Shown piece by piece: positions 24,401 through 37,100 of a DNA stretch of 64,000 bases (positions are counted from its first letter, which is position 1; every line of letters begins with the position of its first letter). The stretch lies in assembly GCA_009767595.1 (NCBI GenBank), contig VSDK01004685.1, forward strand, positions 224,127 to 288,126, written 5' to 3'. Under the pieces are notes generated by a model, which saw only the letters and a list, made by a program, of their open reading frames with translations, made no database searches and was not told the origin of the DNA. The position numbers and the translations under genes were made by a program. The DNA is from Symbiodinium kawagutii (taxonomy: Eukaryota; Sar; Dinophyceae; Suessiales; Symbiodiniaceae).

Positions 24401-26224
24401 CTCTGAGTGAAGCGTGTGGGCGACTGGGACCCATGATTCCAACGGCTCCAAGTCTCGTAGTGGCAGCTGCCGTCTGCAATGAAGTAGCTAGCCGTTGCCA
24501 CAGAGCCCGCCGCGAAGACTACGTCATCGAAGGCCAAAATCCAATGCTTCAAATGGGTGGCCAAGTCACCTGAAGAGGACTTGCTGATTGGTGGTTCCAA
24601 CTTGGTATCTACTGTTGGTGTTCATAATAATGGTGCAATGTTGGTACTTGGTAATGTCGGTTCCACATTATTCTGAAGAGCAAACCCTATGAAACATATT
24701 AGTCAACCAACCATTTGTTAACGATTACTAGGGAAAACACACACATGTTAAAAAACCATCAGCCAGAAACTTATGAAAACTCGTTGTCTGGACACTTAAG
24801 ACATGACATCTGGGGGCATCAACTTGACATACCACGTATCCACCACGAACGAAAAGTTCCTGGTTCATCGCTCCAACAAGCCTCCAGCAGCAATCACAGT
24901 TTCACATCTCATGGCATTAATCAACCACAGGGATTTTCCGAAACACTGTACCAATCAGTAGCTTTCCTGGCATTCCCCATCATGCTCACTATAAGTTCGA
25001 ACAGCAGCAATAACATCCCGCAATAACCAGCCAGACTGGGCAATATGTGAGTGAACACCAATGATTTCAATGGAGAGATGTTGACCACTAGTGAAAGGCT
25101 GGCAAACTTGGTCATGAGTCATCCACCAAAGCCTCGATACAACTGAGGCACCATGGGGTTATCACGGCAATTACTGAGCATTTCAAGCCAGGGAATATCC
25201 ATGTAAACTGGCCTGTCCAACAATGATGTGACGCATTGCAGCAAGAACTTAGCGCTGCAACATGAGCGTGCAAATAATGTCAGCCAAAACGTATCCTGCA
25301 GCCGAGCGTGCTTCCTGGCTCTGTAGCAGCCTTCCCACATGTCCTACAAACCGATACCGATATGTCTTCGGTGTTTGGATTTGACTGCCCCATGTGAGTG
25401 TCAGATTCTGATTGGATGGCCGCCTCCCTATGCAACCCCCCAGGCTTGCAGCAGAGTTGCAAACAAGGCAATAGATCTGATCATCCATGCAGTCCAAAAG
25501 TTTCTTGATGAAGTCGTTTTCATTAAAACATTCCAAATGTCTCTGCAACTGCAACTCTTGTTGAAGTGGTTTCGACAGCATGTCAAGGATTGGGATGTGC
25601 ACCTTTAGCAGGCGAAGCAAGTGTTGGCCCACCTAGAGGCAAGACGTTTGGGAAGATACATGTACACATGAATACATCTGAATACATGTGTATATCTTCG
25701 GTATGTTGCACTATTTTGTGCAAAGTTGCGCTTTGCAATACTTCATCTTCCTTTTTAGAGCAAGGAGACACATATAGATTCCAAAGCGTAGTTTAATCCA
25801 ATTTCACCAACCCCTTGACAGCAACCTGAAACACCATGCTGGCATTGGTGGCATGGTCCATGGTTGGCAAACAAAAAACTGGAAAGCCTTCCCTGATCTT
25901 GCAGGGCGCATCCTTTGAGATCGCCTGATTCTTTAGGGCAAAGGTATGCTGCAAAAAGCGTGTAACGCGATGGGAGAGATCGGGATCAATATGGTTGTAG
26001 CTCAAATAGCGGCGTAGCAAACCTGGATGACAGGAGTTTGTCCGGGAGCAATACCGACTGAAAGCTTACGTGGTGGTTGCGCTTGCTCTTGATCTTCTGG
26101 TTGTACTCGTTGTTTGCTCTTCTTGTTGCTGTTGTTGTTAATCATTGCTGCTGCACTATGGTGTTGGTGCACTTGTTGATTCTTGTTATTCTTTTTCTTT
26201 TTCCTGTTCCTGCTCAACTCTGAC

Positions 26225-26269
<45 letters not shown>

Positions 26270-29200
26270 CTGGTCGATAGTTGCACCCCATCTCGAAAAT
26301 ATATCATGATTAGATAGTAATACCGAGGTACCGTTGAAAATCAAAAAGTCATCTTGAAACCGCTAGTCGCGCTAGTCAGTTGATGCTGATGTTGCAAGAA
26401 TCCCTGTGAGGGTTTACAATCGATGTCCTCGTTGTGAACATCACCGCCTGAAGCACAGGGCTGTGTTGACTTCCGCCAGATTCCGCAGAAGTGGACGATG
26501 TCTGCAGAAAAAGCGGAGTGGTATGCATTCATCTTGCCAATAAACTGTATCTATGTACTACTTATTGGTATTCTTTCTTCGCAAGTTTCCATTCCTCTTC
26601 TTTCTTGGGGTTGTGGTGACTGATCAAACAGCGAAACAAAGACTAGGGCGCATACAAACTTTAGAATCACCATGGGCACCTGGGGGTTGTCCGGTTTTTC
26701 TTTTCACTCCACATCACTTTGCTGGAAAAACAGGAACATCCGGGAAAAAACAACACGAACAACTTTGCAACTAGGATGCACAAATTTCAATGATTGGTTT
26801 CCAACAATATCTTTCATGACTTTGAGCAGCTCCCCAAATCCCGAACAGGTTGATCGGACGGCAAAAAAAACAGATCACTACACTAGGGCAGGTCACTCTG
26901 GATCGACATGGGCCCACAAGCCTTGGGGCATCACACATGTGGATTCACAGGGTATTGAACCATTCTAGAACCAACCATCCTCTCTTTTGCCCATTTGCAT
27001 GTGTGCACAAATAATATGCTGCCATAAAGGTATACAATTTAGTAGCCATAATTGCAAAACACATTTATAAAGCAAATATACATAACATGGCAAAATACAG
27101 AAACAAGCATATCAAGTGTATATATATATATATATTATGGCATCAGAGCTTCCATCAACTTCCTACAATCTCCGTACCACAGTATCTTGTTTAACATCTG
27201 AACCGTTGAGCAACGCACCGCAAGTCGGCACCAGAAAGGATTGCACAAATCCAACGCCCAAGTCCCTAGAACTGGCAGCATCAACGGCAGCTTCATGAAT
27301 CAGCCAGGCGTTGCCAAGCAACGAAACTGTTCGGTCTCCTCATTCTTCAGTTTTTGAAGGCTTGCCTGGGTCGAAAAATGCATGTCCGGTTGCAAATCCC
27401 ACGCCATGATCAGTTGCATCAAGCTAGTAGCTCTACAGTCAATGATGATATGATCCAACGCCATGATGTTTTTCCAAAGTTGACTCTATCATCATATCAT
27501 GCCACTGGAGCAAACCCAGCGCTATGATAGAAATCACTATATAGGACAAAATTAGACCTCCATGAAAACAAAACATGGCCCCGGAGAACTGATTTTCCGA
27601 TGTTTCTTGATTGCTTGCTGTTCAAGACCCAACCATTGAACATGCCAATGGGGTAAAGCACCATCCAGACTTGCAGCACTTGCTATGTGTATTCTATGTT
27701 GCCAATCCAATCTTGTCAATTCTCGTTCTTGCTTCAGCACACGACCAAAAGCTGATCTTTGGTCGTATAACCAAAGTGGATGCAACAGATCAAAAAATAA
27801 GAAAGAACACATCTCAACAGCAACTCATTTTTTTCGGCATTCAGGGGCTCTCGAATAAAAAGAAGCACTCAGGAGCTCGTCGAGCCGCCTAGCAACGAAA
27901 CAAGCGCTACATAACCCTATGTGTCTCGCAGGAAGGCCGTGACTGCGTGTCATCTCTGTTTGCTTCCAGCAGCTGATCAAGCCATTTGAACAGCGGGGTC
28001 GCACCCAATGATGGGTGCCTAGCAACCTGGTTGGTGCTTCCGCCTAGTCATAAAGACAGCCATAGTTCCCGTTTCAATTCTAGACAGTGAACTTCGTCTT
28101 TATAAATCTTGTAGAAATATGAGAAATCATTAAACTAAATTGAAATCATCATAACTCTCGATTATGCTAAACACTTTATCTTACTGTTTCCGGAACCATT
28201 ATTCACATTTAAGTGTTGAGCTTTAAATAATGCATTGACCGATTCAAACAAGTCGTTGGAAGAAGCAAACTTGTGAGTGTTTTCAGCCCTTCGGTGACCT
28301 TGATAAACTTGGGGCTTCAAGACATTGCGGAAACATCGGTGACGATGAGCAACAGAGCGTCCTGATGGCATCATCAACAGATCCCACGATATTCAAGTGA
28401 AAGGCAGCTTTGCCGCACCAACAGCTAAATGGATTTCCCACAATGACAATCTCCGGCCATCAACCACAAGCCAACCACGACTGAGATGCCAAAAGGGATG
28501 TCATAGAACTGACCATAGTGGAGAAATTGAGCAACGCCAGAATGCTGATCACAACGGAGAAGACCCTTTCTTCCAGGTTCACCGCCTCGATCTCCGTTTG
28601 ACCCACACCAAGCTGAGCGTAGGCCCAGTGAAGCGAAGTAGAATATCTGGGCTGTTGAGACAGGGGGGAAGACAGGGCAAGGGACCAACCCCTGGAATGT
28701 TGTCACTTAGGAAACTGCCCTGCTTGCTGCTGGCTTTTGCGAACATGTTTAGGCATATATGTAAATATGTAAATAGCTTGTGGATACAAGAGAAGGACGG
28801 GCATGATACACAAAACATTTGCCAGCAAACAAACTTAAATGCTCCATGTACCAATCTGAACCACCTATGCCACTCCAAATTGCGTTCAAACAAAGGATGA
28901 TTTTGGGCGTTGTAGCGTTGTAACTTGGCAATCTGAAGGAACCCAAAGGTACAGTAGCTAACTTAGCATTTTGAACATGTTCGCCCGAGCCTTAGGGTTT
29001 GCCCCGCATGGGTCTGAGAACATTTCCCAACGCTCAAATTCCTGCACAAGGCCATTGTTTTTTGACTTCTGAGTTATCAAACCCTAAACCTCAAACCCCT
29101 AAAACCCTAAAACCAAAACCCTAAAGCCCTAAAACCAAACCCCTAAAACCCTAAAACCCTAAAACCAAAACCCTAAAACCCTAAACCATAAATCACTGCG

Positions 29201-30943
29201 TATAGCCATTGTTTTCGCAACTTGTCCAAGCCATCTCGACCTTGTACAACATGCTCCATTGCAGTGGCACTTTATGTGGTGGGGCGAACGTTAAGGCTGG
29301 AGGGAACATGTTTAATCACTACTGACCTTTCGCTAGGTTGTTGTTTGTACAGTTTAATCACTGAACCTACAGTTGTTTGAGTCAGTTGTATGTTTAATCA
29401 TGGTTCAGTGTCATACAACTGACTCCACCACTCCCAATGACACATCACCATGATCTGCACTCCCATGGGACCGTCGTTTGCCGGATGATGCTGATGCTTC
29501 TCAACATGCATCGAGTACTCAAGAACCAATATGAACTCAGAAACACATAGTAGCTAGCATACAACATGTGCGTAGATATCAGCTTGAACTCAATTCATTA
29601 TAGGAACTCACATGTGTTGAGATTCCAGACAACGCTTTCACGGAAGGATGTGCCCCCAAAACAGGATGCGACATCAACTTTCAGCAACGGCCGTAGGACC
29701 AAGTCACTGGTAAGCCACGGGTTTGTCCTTTAACTGTGCCACTACGATCCAGGAGTTTGGGCTCTCGCTCTCGCCAGAGATTGCATCTTGATCTCCAATC
29801 AACCACCATAGGCAAGCAATGATGTGGTTGCACAGCAGCAGTTGCAACAGAAGCTTGAAGATGCTATACCTTAAGGCACACAAATCAGAATCATGTCACT
29901 GGAAAAATCTTGAACCAAAAAGAAATTTCTGAAGATGATCACCCCAAATAGTGGGCATTACTTGAATAGCGTAAAGTATTAGATTATTAGATAGTAGTGG
30001 AGATTAGGTGAACATCATTTCTATATATTGATCTATTATTGCCAAGTAGATTATCAGTTAACAAGTGATGATTCATGGATGATTCCCTATGTTACTGCAG
30101 CTTAACGTTCTGCTTGTTTTCTTACCGTGGCGTAAGGCTCTTGTCTTAATAGTTCCTGTTTGGTGTCCTGTAGAGTGATTCGTACAATGTACAGGACAAA
30201 ATCAGATTCTTTGTGCGATTCCTTCGGTTCCATTTTGCCGGTGCCAAATGCAAGACTGAAGTATTGATTTTGTGGGCCAAATTCTGATGTCTCTGCATGA
30301 GTATTGTCAACCGGCGCAACCAATACATCAGGCTCCAATGTCCTTCAACAACTTTATCAACCAAGATTTCAGCTGTGGAAGCTCTCAACATTCTGATAAG
30401 GAATGAAGATGAATCCATCCGAAATCTCGGTCAGATTCCTTTCACCCGGTGCCAGGGAACTGGATGTTGGCAACCCGTGAGGTGAGCTGATCCCGCAAAG
30501 ATGTGATGATGGATCCCACTTTCACCACACGACCCAAGCGAAAGAGCCTACCGGGCACAGCCAGTTGCAGAGGCTGCCAACACCCCCATTGGGAGGGCCA
30601 CACTGCAGAATCTTCGTTGTAGAGTCACTTTTCGATGGCTTGAATCTGTAAAACTCATCAATTGCTCTTCCCCTTTGCACCAACAAAGAAAATATTACCA
30701 TTGTAGAATAGGTGTGTAAAGTGTTGCCGCGGGTCAGAAAACAAAACTAACCAATTGTTTAAGTAAATCTAGAAACGTAAATCAGTGCGAAAAGCGCGCA
30801 AACAATGAAACAAAAAAGGAACAACAAAACAAACACACACACACACAAAAAAAAACACAAACATCAACATCAACAACAACAGCAGCAACAGCAACAACAG
30901 CAGCGACAGCAACAGCAATAGCGATAGCAACAGCAACATGACC

Positions 30944-30992
<49 letters not shown>

Positions 30993-31050
30993 GTAACAGC
31001 AACAGCCACAGCAACAGCAACAAAAACAGCAACAGCAACAGCAACAGCAA

Positions 31051-31095
<45 letters not shown>

Positions 31096-31116
31096 GAACA
31101 GCAACAATAACAAGAA

Positions 31117-31149
<33 letters not shown>

Positions 31150-34100
31150 AAACAGCAACAACAACAACAACAACAACAACAACAAGAACAACAACAACAA
31201 CAACAACAACAAAAACATTACATAGTACGTTTTCAAAAACAACCGCATCTGCAACTGCAACAAAGGCTGCAACACAACACAACACAACACAACACAACAC
31301 GGACAAAGGGGATGGTTTTACATGATAGTTTCTCTAATGGATACTGGTTGCCCCGCAGCACATTGTTTAGCTTCGATAGATTCATCCAATACCATCCAAT
31401 ACCATCCAATACCATCCAATATCATCCAATACCATCTTATGGGTCGACGTCCTCCCACAATGCTACTCATGGTTAGCACTGGCCACGATCTTCCGCTCAT
31501 GTTGCCACCTTCAAAATCGAGGCTGTACCAAGGGTCTGACGTTCCTGTTAGACTACTGAATCATATCATGTCGACCTCCACGAGACCGACCAGGACAACC
31601 CAAGGACTAGAGAAGCCCAGGTGTTGCCTGGATATTCCCACTGTTTCCTACCGTTATTTCAGGTTACTTGGTTGTAGCAAACATGGGGCTCCACCCAAAT
31701 CATCGTTGCAACTCACTTGAATTAGCCGCTTCCATGGATTGAAGTCATGGTCTATTCAATGCCAATGAACAAATTATCTGCAAACCCATTACAACCAAGC
31801 ATGGTCACTGTACACTCCAATGTTGTGGTGAAAGTCCTTCCCTCCCATCAACACTCAACCAATTATATATATTGAATAATTACCTTTGATCATCACTCAT
31901 TGTTGATTGACTGATAAGCTACTATACTTTGCCATGCTCGATCAGTATTATCCACTATTGACAATCATCGTTACAAGCCGTTACCAATGCCATCTTTGTG
32001 TCATCAAACCCAAATATGAATCACTGGTTAAGATTAGTCAACCTGATAGAAGTATGGATAAACATGAACCATGGGGATTACCAACACCATGATCCTTACA
32101 TGCCATGACCACCCACTCACCCAACTCGCGCCGTGCTGGCCTGAGGAAACGCAAGGACCGCGCTGTGCGGGACAGGCGTGCCACCCCTGCGGAATCCGAG
32201 GAAAACGCAGCCACGAGGAACCAATCCAAGCTCACCAAGGCCAAATCAAAGGGGAACCAACCTGGTCGACAGTTGGAGCAGTGAAAGATTTCTGGTGGTG
32301 CTTCACCACCCTGGCATGTATGCGCAAGTCAACCAAGCATTTAAGCTAATCATTACTAAATAACAAATGTTTGGAACCACCTAAACCTACCAGAATTTCT
32401 TCTCATTGTTTGATGGTCGTCTGGATTGGCTGGATTTCATCCTTGCCACCAAGGACCGACAAGGATTCACAAAAACTGACGACAACACCAAGAACAAAAA
32501 CATCAACATCAAAAAGCAACAACAACAACAGCAACAACAAGAAAAACAAGAAGAACCACAACACAGCAACACCAACAAAAATACAACTACAACCGAACAA
32601 AACCATACCATAGACAAATGAAACGAGAACCATCAAAACCAACAAAAGATGTAAACATCTAAAACCCAGGTTGCACGTCCCTGTCATGTAGCGTCACCAT
32701 TCTTTGAATGTGCAATAGATCGGTCCCAACTTGAACAAGACAAATCATTGATGGTAGCTGTCCTGAAGCAACTGCAGAAACGTGGCTGTTTCGTGCGGCA
32801 CCAAATCTTCGCATGACCCTAGCGGTGAACACCATAGAATAGTGTAATTACTTGTTACTTGATATTACTTGATGGTTCTTACCTTAATCTTCCTATTGGG
32901 TCGGTGGTTAGGGTGGTTGTATCATCGGTTTGACGTTCCTAAGTCTGTCAGCATGTGGCGAACACATTGATCTCTGTTGCGAGCTCCAACCGAAAAACGC
33001 TTCCCCCAAGACCACCTTGGTTTTGAAACGTGACCCCTTACCCACTTAGTGGACTTGGTTTGTTTATGTTTGTTTTGCATCTGTTTGGCTTAAAACGGAT
33101 GCAGTTCAACAACTCCAAATGCTTGGCATCACCATTTTCGGATAGCGGTACAGCCCCGTCGAAGCCGACCAAGCCGAGCCATTACGTGAGGGTGAAAGAC
33201 ATAAGTTTCGAATTCGTGAGCAGCCACAGGCTTTGGTAGATCGGATTCGCTGGTACCATGAGAATCACCTGGTGACGTTCATCCGCTGCCGTAAGCTACA
33301 GACTCTAGCGGAACCAGATTGAAACGAAGTGATTAGCGGGCTGATTTTGCGTTTGAAAATTCCACAAGAAAACTGGGCAACTACCGTTCTAAGCCTCGAA
33401 GATTGTGAGACTAGAGCCCGTTCCCCCTTTCTTTTGGATGCCACCAGGGGACTGAAGGCATAGTTCGTGAACGTCTTTCTGAGATCCAAGACTAGAATGC
33501 CCTCGACGTCATATCCGCTGACAAAACTCACAGGTATTGCCAAATTCCAATAAATGTGCGCCACCCAGAACATGACATCCAAAAGCACCGATTCACCGAT
33601 GTCAAAGACCCGCAGTGGCACCACCACAATGTCAATTGTCAGGAGAAACATGCCAAAGGTGCCCCACCAAGATCGAAACAAACTCCCAGGATGCTGAATG
33701 CTGTTGAAGCATTTGGCAAAGCGACCTGAGAGCTTGTCCAAGTCACCAGTTGCAGCGACATGGCAATGCCATTTTTTAACCACAGCATGTCGCACTTGAA
33801 ATTTTGACAAACCAAGCAATACTCAAGAGATTATAGTATAGCTTTGATGACATCGCTGCGGGCACTGGCATTGCCTATGGAAGTAACTTGAAAAAACCTT
33901 GTTGAGTGTCATGAGTCATCAAGAATTGACACTGCAGCACTACCAGGCTCACCTCCAGGAGTCACGCTGCCATCATTATGGACGATGGAAGCTGTAGTAC
34001 GGATGCTGGGCCTACGGGTCCTTGCACTAACGCGCTGTCGCACCAGATCTTCCTCGCAGCGGCTTTTCTTCCACGAAAACGGAACCCCAACGTGGGAAAG

Positions 34101-37100
34101 ATTGCGCATACGAATCAATGACTTATGATATGGGTTCGTCCATACATGATGGTACCTACGAACCATCCAAGAAAAGCCAGTATTAGTAGGAAGATCACTT
34201 GTTGGTGGGCACACCAGTTTGGGACAACGCATATGTTGTAATGTACATATTGCATCTTTTCAGGATCAGAGCCGACATGGTACCTTACAACATCTAAATG
34301 ATTTGCCAGTACAATCAGGATCAGATCATCTGTTGGTCAACAGCACCGAGAAACACACAAAATGTTTAAGATAAGCTGACAAGCTATGTTGGTGTTACTC
34401 TTCCCATGGTAAAAGAAAAAACAGCATCGCACAGGCTCATGGTCTCCAAATGCTCGCCAAGACCACCCAGTGGCAATACCAGCCACGAGCAAACCAATTT
34501 AGCTCATAAATGCATCAGCTTGTGTCTCTGTATGCTAATTGTGTCTCTGATCATAAACGCATCAGCTTGTGTCTCCTAGCTCATTCCATGGAATTGTATG
34601 TTCCCGTGCTAATTATAGATGCTATTCCCATGGTGGCAGAACCAACAGTTCAGATCGAATCAGTACCTCCGAACTGGTTCCGGTTGGCTACCAATCATGG
34701 TTGAATCTCACCATCAAACACGATGAAGCATCATCATTAACCAGCATTATCACCAATGCCTAGTAAACCAATACGTGCAAGAGTCACCAAACGTCGTAAG
34801 ATGGTGTAAATAAAGGGTCATGGTTGATACCCTCTGGTGATCTAACATAGCAATGGAAAATCCACCAGTTATAGCTGATTTCCCAGGGATTCCCTAGAAA
34901 AAATGTGATTTTCCATTGCTATGTTAGATCACCGGAGTGTATGAGTGCTGATAACCAATACACTTCACTATCGAGATCTTCAAGATATGGTCAACGCCTT
35001 TAGCACCCATTATCAAACCGTTGCTGACCCAGCATCAACATTTACTAGCCACTATAAATCACTCTAACCATTACCAAAAAATCACCATCAAGTTTTATCA
35101 ACCAAAATATCTCCCATATCAACCCACTAACGACATTTATCATGATTTATCATGTTTCACCTCCCATTATTCACCCAAGTATCAACGACCATGATTTACC
35201 AACACTATTCACCCAAGTATCAGCGACCATGATGTAGCAACCATTATGATATAGCAACGATCATCATTAGCCATCATTGACCATTATGAACCATCATCCA
35301 CTATCAATTATCAACCATCATTATCAACCACTATGTAGATTATTCACATATATTCACATATATAACCATAGACGGCTGATATTATCAATCATTGTTAACC
35401 ATCATTAATTAACCATTATTAAACATCATTATTCACCCAAGTATCGACCCATTATCGCAATCGCAGCATAGTGACCCCAGACGGTCCTCAGCGTCCGCAG
35501 CCTTGACCCAAACAGCTCTGGGCCGAAAGAGGCTCGCTCCGTCCCTTGCAGGCCCTGATTGACGGGCGTAGCTGCGCTGGTGCATGACAGTCATTGTTTT
35601 TTGTCATCTTGTTACAGTATAAGGTTCTTGGTAATTCATGTTGTTGTTAATGTTGTTGGTGATGTTGTTGTTGATGGTGTTGGTGTTGTTGGTGATGTTG
35701 TTGTTGTTGTTCTTCTTCTTCTTCTTCTTCTTCTTGATGTTGTTGATGTTGTTATTCTGTTTGCTTGTCTGTCTGTTTGCTTGTTGGTTGGTTTATTTCT
35801 TCGTCTCTGTACAGTATGCTGTTCAGGTTTAATCCTGAGGGACCTGAGACCCTGAAATTCCGATCGTGGGGAGACCTAGATCCCAGATACGTGAGCAAGC
35901 CACCAGGTCACCACACATAACCACTCATGGCTTTGTGGGTCATGCCATGGCCTTTATACTCTCATCCGTCATGATCTGAATTAGGCCATTGTGGGATACT
36001 GGTGCTCATCCAAAATCAGCGCCTGAATGCTTATTACAAAAAATCCAGTTTGGCAAGTTTCCCTGCTGGTTGTTGGCTCTGAAGAGCAGTCATTTCTCAT
36101 CAAACCCTATGGTGAAAATATACATATGGTTGGTGGTTTGAACCCCTATGAAAAAATATGAGTCAAACAATCATTTGTTATTAATTACTAGTGAAAAAAA
36201 AACATCTTTGAAACCACCAGCCAAACATCCATTGTCACCCTGGGTCACCCTATATCCCTACACCCAACACGGTGAACATCCGGTGATCCGGGAGCCCTCG
36301 AGCTGTTGGGATCAAGCTCCGGAAGATCTCCGCAAGCTCCCGGTTCTATGGGGCTCGGCTGCAGTAGGGACCCCCAAAAAAACGGATCAAACCTGGTGGA
36401 TGGTCAATACTGATGGTTAATGGTGGTTAATGATGTTCAATGATGGTTGATGATGACTTTTGGTTGCCGCAAGTATGATGAATTCATTGGAAGATTTGGA
36501 ACCCAACCATCTTCAAAAACCACCATATGCTTTGCCGCTTGACCCTTGGTCAATCTTGTCTTCAAGCTGCCTTCTTCACTGGACTTCTGTAGTGTTCCAA
36601 CCCTTCCTTTCTGATTTTCGGCGGCTTTTTCTTCTGGGGAAGAAAATGACATCAGCAGTTCCATCTCCTGCTTTTGCAGCATACATACCTCAGTCAGAGA
36701 AAGTCAAGGAGCTGCGTTAATTACACAGGTATAGCTGAAAAGTGTGATGTTCTATTTCGATCATTCATGCTTTATCTTCTAAAATGGACATGGCCCCAGA
36801 ATTGTGCTTCAAAGGCATAGAAACCTTCGCTAGCTTTCAAGCGACACGAGCCCAACTTGTTGGTGAATTCCGAGCTAATGAAAACCGATCAATTCACCAA
36901 ACACCCAAGATCTCCTAATGATAAGATCTCCAACAAATCACCTAAGATCAAGATCAAACAAAATCAAAGAAACAAACCAAATCAAAAAACTGAAGGTATA
37001 ATGGTCATCGGCATTCTCAGCTCTGACCGCAAAAGCACAACAACGACGCTTGGTTAGCAACAATGGGAAAATCGACCCTGTATGGTTTCCAGCGTAGATT

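Noticed and set aside
26002-26307. Poly-Gln protein
   Set aside because: A (TTG)n microsatellite in a channel intron, in a frame different from the adjoining C-linker exon.
28982-29303. True chromosome end or telomere
   Set aside because: The CCCTAAA-like units are degenerate, short and inside a TIR element within a gene.
30102-30418. Minus ORFs just after the S4-S5 linker exon, first taken as a continuing pore exon
   Set aside because: No S5 or pore pattern; the real S5 exon is at 29708-29869 and joins in exact phase.
30769-31306. ORFs of 95-174 codons (poly-Leu, poly-Val/Ala, poly-Asn/Ser)
   Set aside because: All frames of a CAA/CAG repeat are open; the tract lies in a channel intron.
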